A stretch of DNA of 64,000 bases. Source: Cohaesibacter intestini. Lineage in GTDB: Bacteria > Pseudomonadota > Alphaproteobacteria > Rhizobiales > Cohaesibacteraceae. The notes below the pieces were generated by a model. That model worked only from the letters and a program-made list of their open reading frames with translations. It was not told where the DNA came from and searched no databases. Both the position numbers and the translations under genes were made by a program. The DNA is taken from positions 558,001 to 622,000 of the forward strand of contig NZ_QODK01000003.1 of NCBI RefSeq assembly GCF_003324485.1. Reading direction: 5' to 3'. Shown in pieces: positions 1 to 7,949 of the stretch; position 1 is the stretch's first letter, and every line of letters starts with the position of its first letter.

Positions 1-1201
1 CGTCTTTCAAGACAGCGGGTGCGTCTTCCAAATAGCCAAGGTTTGCAGACTTGAACACAACGCTATCGATTGTGATCGGTTCAGATGCCGTGGAGGACGG
101 CACCAAAGCGGTCTCCATCTCAGATCTTTGGGCCGTGATCCAGTCTATCGGCAACACCTGCATCAGGCGGTCGGCGGCCGCTTGTGCCGTTGCCTTGTCA
201 TGATAGGCGACGGCGAACTCCCGCAAGGGAGAAAAGAATTCCGGTGCCAGCAACAATAAAAACAAGCCGGTGCCCAGCGTGATCGGGGCACCATAGGTGC
301 CATAGTCGATACTGCCCAAATAGTGATAGGCGGCGAAAATGGCGGTAAGGGCAATGCCAAGCGCGGCGAACAATTCAAGCGCCGCAGAGGACAGAAAGGC
401 AATGCGCAGAACCCGCATTGTTGCCTTGCGATAGTCCGTGGCCAGAATGTCAAACTCCTCTCGGGTGCGGCCTACGGCGCGGAACAGTTTCAGCGTCGTC
501 ATGCCTGACAGGCGGTCCAGAAAGAGGCTGCTCATGTCTGACAGGGCAGAGATCTGGTCGTCCGAGGCTTTCTTGGCGCGGATGCCGACAATGGCCATGA
601 ACACGGGCACCAAGGGACCACAGACCATGAGGATCAAGGCCGCCGCCCATGATATGGAGGCGGACGCGATGAGGATCATCAGCGGAATGACAATCAGTTG
701 CCGCTTCAAGGACAGATAGCGTGCCGTATAATCATTGAGTGCCTCGATCACATCCGATCCGAGCGCAGCCACTTCTCCTGCCGCTTTGCGCTCCTTGTCG
801 AGCGGGGGGTGGTTGGCCAATCGCAAAGCCAATAAACCGCGCAGATCCCGACGCACCGCACTGGACACATGATGGCCGAGGCGCCCCGCCAGATACGCCA
901 ACAGCGCGCGCAGGCCGATGGATGCAAACAGAGCCAAGGCATAGGGGAACAGACCCGAAAGGCCGCTTTTGTCGGCGACAAGGGCATCAATGCCGAAGGC
1001 CAAAGAGAAGGCTATGGGAATGGCCATCAGGCCCGATGCCACGTCAAGCCAGGCCTTGCGGGACAGAGTGGAGGCGTGCGGTAACAGCACGGCGGCCAGC
1101 CATTGATCTGCTGGTCGCTTTTCCTTCCGTCTCTTGGCTCTTTCCTGCTTTGGCGCTCGGTCCTTGAACGTCTTGTCGTTAGCTGCCAGATCCTTGGTCA
1201 T
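1..1201 (-). CDS. cydD: Thiol reductant ABC exporter subunit CydD (3' part off window)
   Basis: The reverse strand is open from an ATG at 1201 to the window edge, giving about 400 residues with no stop in the window. The N-terminus is very basic (KDRAPKQERAKRRKEKR), followed by the hydrophobic helices of an ABC transporter membrane domain. Conserved stretches such as GEVAALGSDVIEALNDY and LFLDRLSGMTTLKLF are typical of CydD. The ATPase domain would lie beyond base 1. CydDC exports glutathione and cysteine to the periplasm and is needed to assemble cytochrome bd. A cydC partner and possibly cydAB would be expected just outside the window. The subunit assignment (CydD rather than CydC) rests on the membrane-domain sequence only. 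Confidence 0.8.
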   Translation of the reverse strand, partial: MTKDLAANDKTFKDRAPKQERAKRRKEKRPADQWLAAVLLPHASTLSRKAWLDVASGLMAIPIAFSLAFGIDALVADKSGLSGLFPYALALFASIGLRALLAYLAGRLGHHVSSAVRRDLRGLLALRLANHPPLDKERKAAGEVAALGSDVIEALNDYTARYLSLKRQLIVIPLMILIASASISWAAALILMVCGPLVPVFMAIVGIRAKKASDDQISALSDMSSLFLDRLSGMTTLKLFRAVGRTREEFDILATDYRKATMRVLRIAFLSSAALELFAALGIALTAIFAAYHYLGSIDYGTYGAPITLGTGLFLLLLAPEFFSPLREFAVAYHDKATAQAAADRLMQVLPIDWITAQRSEMETALVPSSTASEPITIDSVVFKSANLGYLEDAPAVLKD

Positions 1202-1252
1202 AAAGCGATATGCAATCCTTCCCTTGACAGATTGCATGGCCCGAATCCGGTA

Positions 1253-1286
1253 AAAAATCCGACAAATTGATGGTCCTCAATCTGTC
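1253..1286 (-). terminator. Rho-independent terminator of the SLAC1-family gene
   Basis: Read on the minus strand, arms at 1278-1286 and 1261-1269 (GACAGATTG and CAATTTGTC, one G-U pair) enclose an 8-nt loop and are followed by GGATTTTTT. It lies just after the channel gene and before cydD, so the two are probably transcribed separately. Confidence 0.6.
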
Positions 1287-1343
1287 AGGGTCTGCCATTG
1301 ATCGGTCCCGAGGATCGTATCCCTAGGGTAGCAGACGCCGGAA

Positions 1344-2357
1344 TCATTCGGGCTTGCAGATCTGTCGATTTGCTATGGCCTTTGCCGTTCTGAGCAGCAG
1401 ACCGACAATAACTGGAATTAGTAGACCAAATAGACCAATGCCTGCAATGAGATGAAGGTCTGATTGCGCTTTTTCCGCAAACAATAATGTTGCGATGGTC
1501 AGGGCAGCCAAGGGGAAGCTGTAAGCCCACCACGACATGGCAAAGGGAATCCGCGACAGTTTTGGCAATTGGGTGAGAATGATCAGGAAGAAGACAATGC
1601 CGGTATTGTAGAGAATCCGCGCAAAGGGATCGAGCCCTCCGGTCAGGCTGACATAAGCCACAAAGCCCACCGCAGGCGGGGCGATCAGGATCATCAGGGT
1701 CGGCAGCAGCCGCTCGGGCAGGGGATTGTGAAAGACCAGCCGGTTGAAGACCAGTGTCAGCAGTACGATCCAGAAGACGATCCCGACCGAGAAATAGAAC
1801 CAACCCAGCTCGATCAGGCCAAAGCGGCTCGCAGCGATTGGCACGATGATGTTGCCAACCACCGGAATGAACCAGGCCGGGTTGAGGGTCAGGGTTTCAA
1901 ATGTCCGGTGGCCGATCCAGGCTGTTAACACCGCCAACGTACCCAACAGATGCAGCCCGGCCCCCAGCGCCCACACGCCTACAGCCAGCCCATGGGAGAA
2001 GGGTTCCATCGCCGTACCCACAAGAATGATGCCGATCGAGGCGGCTGGAAAGAAGCAGATCCGCACAGGATGATTCCATTCCCAGACAACCTGCTCGGGA
2101 TAGCGCACAGCCTTCAGCCCATAGAGTGCCAGCAGGGCCACCAGTACCGCCACAGTGCCGATCAACAGCCCCAAACTGGCTCCATGCGCCACCCCTAGGC
2201 TTTTCTCAAGTCGTTCGGCGGCCAGAGTGAGCCCCGCCAGTCCCATCACCATGGCAAAGAAGGCATTGGGAAAGTGCGCTAATCTTGATGTGTCCGCCGG
2301 TTCCGGTTTTGCTGCCTCGACCTGTTTGGGCAATTCACTGGTGACCATCTGCGTCAT
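1344..2357 (-). CDS. SLAC1/TehA-family anion channel or exporter
   Basis: A 337-residue polytopic membrane protein with about ten hydrophobic helices, the size and layout of the tellurite-resistance/dicarboxylate transporter (TDT) family that includes TehA and plant SLAC1. The start LAHFPNAFFAMVMGLAGLTLA and the motif NPAWFIPVVGNIIVPIA are characteristic of the bacterial branch. Members are anion channels or exporters; the substrate cannot be read from the sequence. The gene diverges from an NsrR-like Rrf2 regulator across a 378-bp spacer with two palindromes, so control by that regulator is a reasonable inference. A terminator follows it at 1253-1286. Confidence 0.82.
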   Translation of the reverse strand: MTQMVTSELPKQVEAAKPEPADTSRLAHFPNAFFAMVMGLAGLTLAAERLEKSLGVAHGASLGLLIGTVAVLVALLALYGLKAVRYPEQVVWEWNHPVRICFFPAASIGIILVGTAMEPFSHGLAVGVWALGAGLHLLGTLAVLTAWIGHRTFETLTLNPAWFIPVVGNIIVPIAASRFGLIELGWFYFSVGIVFWIVLLTLVFNRLVFHNPLPERLLPTLMILIAPPAVGFVAYVSLTGGLDPFARILYNTGIVFFLIILTQLPKLSRIPFAMSWWAYSFPLAALTIATLLFAEKAQSDLHLIAGIGLFGLLIPVIVGLLLRTAKAIANRQICKPE

Positions 2358-2735
2358 TGTGCCTCTCCGTGGGCGTACAGTGTTTAAACAAGTAAACTTG
2401 ATGCTTGTTATATTAAGTGCTAAAAGATATGCAACAAATGATCACGTTGATCACGGGAAAAAGTCAAATATATTCGAAAGTATAAACATACTTCGACCCA
2501 TCATCGCTTTCCGACGAGGAGAGACGATGGCACTGCCATCCGGGCTTGTCACCCCGGTCTCTAGCTGGCTTGGGTGGCAGTGCACTTTACTTGACAACAG
2601 ACAATCGGATTATGTCGGTGAAATTTGAAGAAGCAGCTTCGCAGGCTGGTTGACGAGATGCTTTTTACTGTGTGAGATGATCCGTAAAACAACGAATAAA
2701 ATGAGAAGCGTGCACACACGCACCTGGGAGGTTTC
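2358..2735. promoter_or_regulatory. Divergent promoter region with two palindromes
   Basis: This 378-bp spacer between the SLAC1-family gene and the Rrf2 regulator contains no credible gene. It holds AAGTAT-AAAC-ATACTT (2478-2493, perfect 6-bp arms, flanked by CGA and CG) and TGATCA-CGT-TGATCA (2439-2453). The part next to the channel gene (2370-2500) is AT-rich. The rest shows nothing I can name. Confidence 0.5.
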
Positions 2736-3215
2736 ATGCGACTGACACAGCATTCCAATTATGCCATGCGGCTGCTGATGTATTGTGCCCTGAAGCCAGA
2801 CCAACCGGTCCGTTTGGCTGAAATTGCCGATGCTTACGATATTTCTGGACATCATATCAACAAGATAGCCCAGAGATTGACCCATATCGGCGCGATTCAG
2901 GCAATCCGCGGACGCAATGGTGGAATTCGTCTAGCCAAGGATCCCAAGGACATCAATATCGGCGAAATCCTCCGCCAGACCGAAGAGAATCTGGTGATCG
3001 TCGAGTGCTTTTCAGAGGAAAGCAATACCTGCCCGTTGATCAGCGAATGCAAATTCCGCTTGTTGTTGATGGATGCCTTGGCCGCTTTCCTGAAGGTGCT
3101 CGACGCCCACACATTGGCAGACCTTGTCAGCCACCCGGACTGCCTCAAGCCGCTTTTGGGGTTGAGCGATCAGATCGGAGCTTTGTCGGACATTCACCAG
3201 CCCGCCTGCAACTGA
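2736..3215 (+). CDS. nsrR: Rrf2-family iron-sulfur regulator, NsrR-like
   Basis: This 159-residue protein has an N-terminal winged helix (MRLTQHSNYAMRLLMY, RGRNGGIRLAKDP) and three cysteines spaced C-x7-C-x5-C (ECF...NTCPLISEC). Such cysteines bind an Fe-S cluster in Rrf2 regulators. The context LVIVECF with A-FLKVLDAHTLADLV resembles NsrR, the nitric-oxide sensor, although the cysteine spacing is also that of RirA, the rhizobial iron regulator. The ATG at 2736 follows a good GGGAGG site. It probably controls itself and the divergent channel gene. The subfamily (NsrR versus RirA) is uncertain. Confidence 0.8.
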   Translation: MRLTQHSNYAMRLLMYCALKPDQPVRLAEIADAYDISGHHINKIAQRLTHIGAIQAIRGRNGGIRLAKDPKDINIGEILRQTEENLVIVECFSEESNTCPLISECKFRLLLMDALAAFLKVLDAHTLADLVSHPDCLKPLLGLSDQIGALSDIHQPACN

Positions 3216-3231
3216 GCATGCATGCCGGGCG

Positions 3232-4182
3232 TCATGCCACCTTGCGCAGACGTGCCGGCAGGTAACGCAGCAAAGACCGGGATGGATCCGCAGGCATTGG
3301 TACAATCCGGGCAAGTTTGGCACCACCAAACAGGATCAGCAAAGCACCGAGCAAAGTGAACGGGCCCGGCACTTCCTCAAAGACCATCCAGCCCATCAAT
3401 GTGGCAAACAGAATCCAGCTGTAATTGACTGGCCCGAGGATCGCTGCATCCGCCAGACGGAAAGCCTTGATGTTGAACAGCTGGCCGATGGTTGCCAAAG
3501 GGCCGATCCAGAGCAGGGGGGCTAGATCGGCAAAGGTCAGGGACGAGGTCATGAAAACATACCCGGCAGGAACCAATATCAGAAGGCTGCTGATGCCGGT
3601 GACATGCAAAATGACGCTGTAGGCCGTGTCCCGACGGGCGACAACCTTGAGAACCAACACCTCAAGACCCAAAATCACTGCCCCGGCCAGTGCCGCCGTT
3701 GCGCCCATCCATTCTTGCGCGGTGAGGGCAAGGGAAAACCCACTGTCTCCGAACAGCACGATATAGGCCCCGATGGCACAAAGGAAACCGGCCACCCAAT
3801 GGGCGCGCCGCACACGTTCCCCCAGCAGCAAAGCCGCCAGACCTATAACGATCAAGCCTTCGAGCAAACCAATCGCCGTTGCATCGGCAAGCCGCATATT
3901 GGCCGCAGCAAAGATGGTTACACCCACGCCGCTGAGTGCCAGCATGGCCCGCATCAGATGGGTTGAAGGATTGGACGCTTTGAGACCACTGAGCGGTGTT
4001 CGCGTGATCAGAGCAAGACTGGCAATCGAGACAAAGCCACCAAGAAAGCGCATGAAAACGATCAGCAGGATCGGCACCTCTGCCCCCATCAGCTTGCCCG
4101 CGGCAAAGATCGGTGTGAAGCAGGCCGTCCCGACCAATGAATAGGCGATTGCCTTCACTACATCTCTGTCCATGCCTGCCAT
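3232..4182 (-). CDS. DMT-superfamily (EamA) exporter
   Basis: A 316-residue membrane protein with two repeated EamA units and about ten helices. The first repeat includes FMRFLGGF and LLEGLIVIGLAALLLGE; the second includes LGPVNYSWILFATLMGWMVFEE and LGALLILFGG. These are the hallmarks of drug/metabolite transporters that export small metabolites from the cytoplasm. The substrate is unknown. It diverges from a LysR regulator 106-142 bp away, the usual arrangement for a LysR-controlled exporter. Confidence 0.85.
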   Translation of the reverse strand: MAGMDRDVVKAIAYSLVGTACFTPIFAAGKLMGAEVPILLIVFMRFLGGFVSIASLALITRTPLSGLKASNPSTHLMRAMLALSGVGVTIFAAANMRLADATAIGLLEGLIVIGLAALLLGERVRRAHWVAGFLCAIGAYIVLFGDSGFSLALTAQEWMGATAALAGAVILGLEVLVLKVVARRDTAYSVILHVTGISSLLILVPAGYVFMTSSLTFADLAPLLWIGPLATIGQLFNIKAFRLADAAILGPVNYSWILFATLMGWMVFEEVPGPFTLLGALLILFGGAKLARIVPMPADPSRSLLRYLPARLRKVA

Positions 4183-4278
4183 CCCGCCACGCTCTTTTTA
4201 ACATCCGTATCCGTTTTGAATAGCGCGGACAATGACCGATTTAGCGATGGAAATGCAGCCGCCATTTTGGCATTATGG

Positions 4279-4296
4279 GCATGCGTAAATGCATGC
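4279..4296. promoter_or_regulatory. GCATGC-N6-GCATGC palindrome, candidate LysR operator
   Basis: Two GCATGC hexamers separated by GTAAAT lie in the spacer between the divergent exporter and LysR genes. Position and symmetry fit an operator of the LysR protein next to it. This element also overlaps the most upstream possible start of the LysR gene, which argues for the downstream start. Confidence 0.45.
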
Positions 4297-4324
4297 AGAA
4301 AATAGTGAGAATGCGGAAATGAAT

Positions 4325-5194
4325 ATGAACTGGGATGATATGCAGCTTTTTCATGCCGCAGCGGTGGCTGGTTCAATGACCGGGGCCACCCGTCGCCTGA
4401 ATCTGTCGCAACCGCAATTGTCCCGCCGCCTGCGCCAACTGGAAGATGGCATTGGTGCGCGTTTGTTCGACCGGACGCCGCAAGGCCTCAAACTGACTCG
4501 GGCCGGAGAAACCCTGTTGCCCCACGCCGAAGATATGCGCAAAGCGGCCGACGCGGTCTCCCGCGTGACGCCCAACCTGTCGACCAGAGGTTTGCGAAAG
4601 ATCCGTCTCTCCGTCGACGACATGCGAATCCAGTTCATCAACCGGCATTTGACCGAACTGGTGGACGCGGTGGGGGATGTCGAGTTGGAGTTCTTCTCCA
4701 CTCACCAGCATCTCAATCTGGTCGACCGAACCAGCGATTTGCAGATTCGCACCTGCCTGCCAGACACTGACACGGTGATCATGCGCAAACTCGCAGAGCA
4801 ATCCTATGCGGTCTATGGTCAAAGGGACTGGCTCGCCAAATTGCCCGAACGCAGCATGGCCGAGCATCTCGCCGACACGCCATGGATCGGTTTTTGTGCC
4901 GATACCAAATGGTATCCGCAGGAGCATCTCTGGATGGAGGCGCATGTCACAGCGCCCGTGCGCCTGCGTTACAACTGCATTGCCGATTGTCTGGCGGGAA
5001 CAAAAGCGGGGGTCGGGCTGGCCATTCTGCCGCGCTTCGTTGGGGAGGCTGACGACGCACTGATCAACCTGTCCGGCACTTTGGACGAGATGACCGGGCC
5101 GGAGCATGTGATTGTCAATCGGGATTTGCTACGGGAACCGGCGGTCCGCAAGACCATCGACGCTTTGGCAAAGATCTATCGTCACATGATCTGA
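4325..5194 (+). CDS. LysR-family transcriptional regulator
   Basis: Translation from the ATG at 4325 gives 289 residues. The N-terminal helix-turn-helix (MNWDDMQLFHAAAVAGSMTGATRRLNLSQ..LSRRLRQLE) is typical of LysR, followed by an effector-binding domain (SDLQIRTCLPD, GVGLAILPRFVG). ATGs at 4289 and 4319 are in frame, but the first lies inside the inter-promoter palindrome; the site before 4319/4325 (GCGGAA) is weak. The regulator probably controls the divergent DMT exporter and itself. Confidence 0.87.
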   Translation: MNWDDMQLFHAAAVAGSMTGATRRLNLSQPQLSRRLRQLEDGIGARLFDRTPQGLKLTRAGETLLPHAEDMRKAADAVSRVTPNLSTRGLRKIRLSVDDMRIQFINRHLTELVDAVGDVELEFFSTHQHLNLVDRTSDLQIRTCLPDTDTVIMRKLAEQSYAVYGQRDWLAKLPERSMAEHLADTPWIGFCADTKWYPQEHLWMEAHVTAPVRLRYNCIADCLAGTKAGVGLAILPRFVGEADDALINLSGTLDEMTGPEHVIVNRDLLREPAVRKTIDALAKIYRHMI

Positions 5195-5455
5195 AGCCTT
5201 CGGTTTCGCGCCACTTGCCAGTAAATCATTGAGTGGTTTGCATTTTGAGCCCAGATCGCTATGATGGCGCTGTCCCACTCTGGGCCTTGGCCTAGCCGAT
5301 CCGTCATGGAAACGGATTGCGCGCCGCCTTTTCAAAAAACCAACAATTGCGCTTCAGCCCGATCTGACTGGGTCTGCTGTGCGCTGAATGGACGTGTCTT
5401 CAGACCCGGCTTGTTGTCGTGTCTGCGGGATAGACGTCAATTGAATAGGTGACCG

Positions 5456-5704
5456 ATGACAAGACTTCGTTTGTCCAACTATGAACAGCATCTCAAATGG
5501 TTCGCCCTCATGTTGGGCGTGGTCAGCACGATTGGTATCGTGCAGGACTGGTATCCCTATACGATGTTCATCAATCTGCCCTTCTGCATGATCTGGATCT
5601 ATTGCGCCTGGTTGCATACAGAACGGCAGCTCAAATACATCAATATCGTTTTCAGCTTGCTCTATATCTATGGCATTGGCCGTTACTTCATGCTGGACGC
5701 ATGA
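5456..5704 (+). CDS. Small membrane protein of unknown function
   Basis: An 82-residue protein with two to three hydrophobic helices (WFALMLGVVSTIGIV, FCMIWIYCAWL, IVFSLLYIYGIG) and a short charged N-terminus. The ATG at 5456 follows AGGTGACC. I do not recognise a family. It stands alone between the LysR gene and a convergent methyltransferase. The even distribution of hydrophobic and aromatic residues and the fitting start make it likely to be real. Confidence 0.6.
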   Translation: MTRLRLSNYEQHLKWFALMLGVVSTIGIVQDWYPYTMFINLPFCMIWIYCAWLHTERQLKYINIVFSLLYIYGIGRYFMLDA

Positions 5705-5727
5705 TCGTGTCTTGCCGCGGGGAGGGG

Positions 5728-6375
5728 TTAAACCTCCCTGCGATAGACCAGAAAGGCATGTGGAATCATGCCGCTGCGGCCCGGCGCATCAAAATGCACT
5801 TCACTGACCATACTCAGTCCTGCCGCCTCAAAAGCCTTGAACTCTCCCAGCATCACAGGCCATGGCACCGTTTCCCATGCTGAACCATCGGGCCGCACAC
5901 GGGCATAAACCAGCAGGGTTCCTCCGGGTTTTACCAAATCGGCAATCGCTGCAAAGGCAGGTTCCCGCAGGGCATCAGGCAGGGACTGCAACGTATAGCA
6001 TTCATGCACCAAATCGAAACGGCCAAAATCGGCTGGCAGATCGAACATGTCGGCGACATGGTACTCTACCTTGCTGTCTGGATAACGCTTTTGCGCCCAT
6101 TCAATTGCATCCTTGCTGACATCAAAGGCGAGGGTCTGATAGCCAGCCTTGGCCAATGCTTCGGCATTTTCTCCCAGTCCACAGGCGACATCAACGGCCC
6201 TTGCGCCAGTGGTTGCCGGGTTGGCTGCCAGCCACTCCAGCACCTCCGGTTTGGCATCTTCACTGGTCCATGGTATCTCGGCTTGGTTGCCTGCCGCACG
6301 CTGATAGACCGCCTCGAAAAAGGCAATTCGCTCCTCAAGGCTATAACCATCTTCAATATCTTCGAACCGCACCAT
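5728..6375 (-). CDS. Class I SAM-dependent methyltransferase
   Basis: A 215-residue cytoplasmic enzyme with the SAM-binding motif I VDVACGLGENAEALA, then LAFDVSKDAIEWA (motif II) and FDLVHECYTLQSLP (motif IV region). The length and the NQAEIPW segment recall TehB/thiopurine-type methyltransferases, but the substrate is not evident. The ATG at 6375 is preceded on the minus strand by GGGAG. It converges with the small membrane protein and diverges from the aminotransferase gene. Confidence 0.82.
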   Translation of the reverse strand: MVRFEDIEDGYSLEERIAFFEAVYQRAAGNQAEIPWTSEDAKPEVLEWLAANPATTGARAVDVACGLGENAEALAKAGYQTLAFDVSKDAIEWAQKRYPDSKVEYHVADMFDLPADFGRFDLVHECYTLQSLPDALREPAFAAIADLVKPGGTLLVYARVRPDGSAWETVPWPVMLGEFKAFEAAGLSMVSEVHFDAPGRSGMIPHAFLVYRREV

Positions 6376-6521
6376 CGTAATCTCCCACTGGTCTCAGCAC
6401 AGCCATTTTGGTCACCGGCTTTCCATCCGGGCTGAAATCATGTAGGCCTCATGGTCGGCCCGTCAAGATGCTTCGGTCAAGGGCTGGTCTGTTTGAGGCA
6501 GGGCGATCGCTGGAGGATTTC

Positions 6522-7706
6522 ATGAAACCGACCAATTCCATTTATACAGGTTTGCCGACCACGATTTTTGAAACCATGTCCAGACTGGCCATCCAGCATG
6601 GCGCGATCAATCTGGGGCAGGGCTTCCCGGATGAAGATGGCCCGCTCGACATCCGGCAAATGGCCGCTGAACTGCTGATCGATGGGCCAAACCAATATCC
6701 CCCAATGCTCGGTCTGCCAGCGCTCAGAGAAGCCGTGGCAGAGGCGAACCGCCGTTTCTATCAGTTGGATATGGATCCGGCCACCAATATTCTGGTCACC
6801 TCTGGTGCAACCGAGGCTTTGTCCGATTGCCTCAACGCGTTGATCGAGCCGGGGGATGAAGTCATTCTGATCGAGCCGCTTTATGATTGCTATCTGCCAC
6901 TGGCCGAGCGGGCAGGTGCGCACGTGAAAAGCGTGCGTCTTGTCCCTCCGGGCTGGAAGCTGGACCGCGCCGAGCTTGAAGCCGCCTTCAGCGACAAGAC
7001 CAAAGCGATTCTGCTCAACAATCCGCACAATCCGGCGGGCAAGGTCTTTGACCGCGCCGAACTCGAACTGATTGCAGAGCTGGTCACAAAGCATGATGCC
7101 TATGCCATTTGCGACGAAGTCTATGAGCATATCCTGTTTGACGACCGGACCCACATCCCGCTGATGACCCTCGATGGCATGGATCAGCGTTGCCTGCGGA
7201 TTGGGTCTGCTGGCAAGACCTTTTCGCTGACGGGTTGGAAGGTCGGCTACATTTCCGGACCGGCACAGTTGCTTGACCCTGTCGCCAAGGCCCATCAATT
7301 CACCACCTTCACCACGCCTCCGGCTCTACAGGCGGCTGTTGCTTTCGGTCTCGCCAAGGAGGATACCTATTATCGGTCGCTGGCCCGTGAGCTGCAAACC
7401 AAGCGCGATCATTTGAATGCCGGCCTTGCCGCAATCGGCTTTGAAATGATTCCCTGCGCCGGAACCTATTTTCTCACTGCCGACATCGCCGCCCTGTGCC
7501 GTCACAAGCAGTTGCCAATCGATGATGTCGCCTTCTGTCAGGCCATGACCGAGCAAGCGGGGGTGACCGCTGTTCCCGTCTCGGCTTTTTATCGGCCCGG
7601 ACAGCAAAGTGATATCCCCAGCCAATTTGTCCGCTTTTGCTTCTCCAAGCAGATCCCTGTTCTTGATGAAGCCATCGCCCGGTTGTCAAAATGGATCAAG
7701 GGGTGA
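6522..7706 (+). CDS. PLP-dependent class I/II aminotransferase (YbdL/methionine aminotransferase-like)
   Basis: From the ATG at 6522, which follows GGAGG, the protein has 394 residues, normal for fold-type I aminotransferases. The N-terminus PTTIFETMSRLA..AINLGQGFPDE matches the YbdL/kynurenine aminotransferase branch. The nucleotide-cofactor signals are NNPHNPAGKVF, AICDEVYEHILFD and the PLP-lysine in SAGKTFSLTGWKVGY. The likely reaction is transamination of methionine, aromatic or similar amino acids with a 2-oxo acid. A longer frame reaches back to 6408 but lacks homology and a good ribosome site. Confidence 0.87.
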   Translation: MKPTNSIYTGLPTTIFETMSRLAIQHGAINLGQGFPDEDGPLDIRQMAAELLIDGPNQYPPMLGLPALREAVAEANRRFYQLDMDPATNILVTSGATEALSDCLNALIEPGDEVILIEPLYDCYLPLAERAGAHVKSVRLVPPGWKLDRAELEAAFSDKTKAILLNNPHNPAGKVFDRAELELIAELVTKHDAYAICDEVYEHILFDDRTHIPLMTLDGMDQRCLRIGSAGKTFSLTGWKVGYISGPAQLLDPVAKAHQFTTFTTPPALQAAVAFGLAKEDTYYRSLARELQTKRDHLNAGLAAIGFEMIPCAGTYFLTADIAALCRHKQLPIDDVAFCQAMTEQAGVTAVPVSAFYRPGQQSDIPSQFVRFCFSKQIPVLDEAIARLSKWIKG

Positions 7707-7731
7707 AACCTGCCCCTTGCCTGTCCACAAT

Positions 7732-7756
7732 CGGTTGCGTAAATTGGTCGCAACCG
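7732..7756. repeat. Inverted repeat, 8-bp perfect arms
   Basis: CGGTTGCG (7732-7739) and CGCAACCG (7749-7756) flank a 9-nt spacer, 26 bp after the aminotransferase stop codon. No T-run follows on either strand, so it is not a standard terminator. It could be an operator or a 3'-end stabilising stem. Confidence 0.4.
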
Positions 7757-7862
7757 GTCAAAAGACCAGCATAGGGGCAATTGTCTAATGCTAATTGAGG
7801 TGGTGACCCGCGCGTCAGCCCCGATTAAAGTCCACACGACTTGATTTCCATTTTTGGCACGT

Positions 7863-7920
7863 CCGGGCGAGTTGCCCGTCATGAATACAACCATTTGAAC
7901 AATCGGGCTTTTTCGCCCGA
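7863..7920 (+). promoter_or_regulatory. Two GGGC/GCCC hairpins in the leader of the SDR gene
   Basis: CGGGC-gagtt-GCCCG (about 7864-7878) and TCGGGC-tttttc-GCCCGA (7903-7920) lie within 90 bp upstream of the SDR start at 7950. The right arm of the first can pair with the left arm of the second, so mutually exclusive folds are possible. I cannot match it to a known riboswitch. Confidence 0.35.
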
Positions 7921-7949
7921 AATCTGAATATAGGAGCAGTAGGCGACCC

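Noticed and set aside
739-1167. Forward 142-codon frame near the window start
   Set aside because: It lies antisense inside cydD, whose reverse reading gives a proper transporter sequence.
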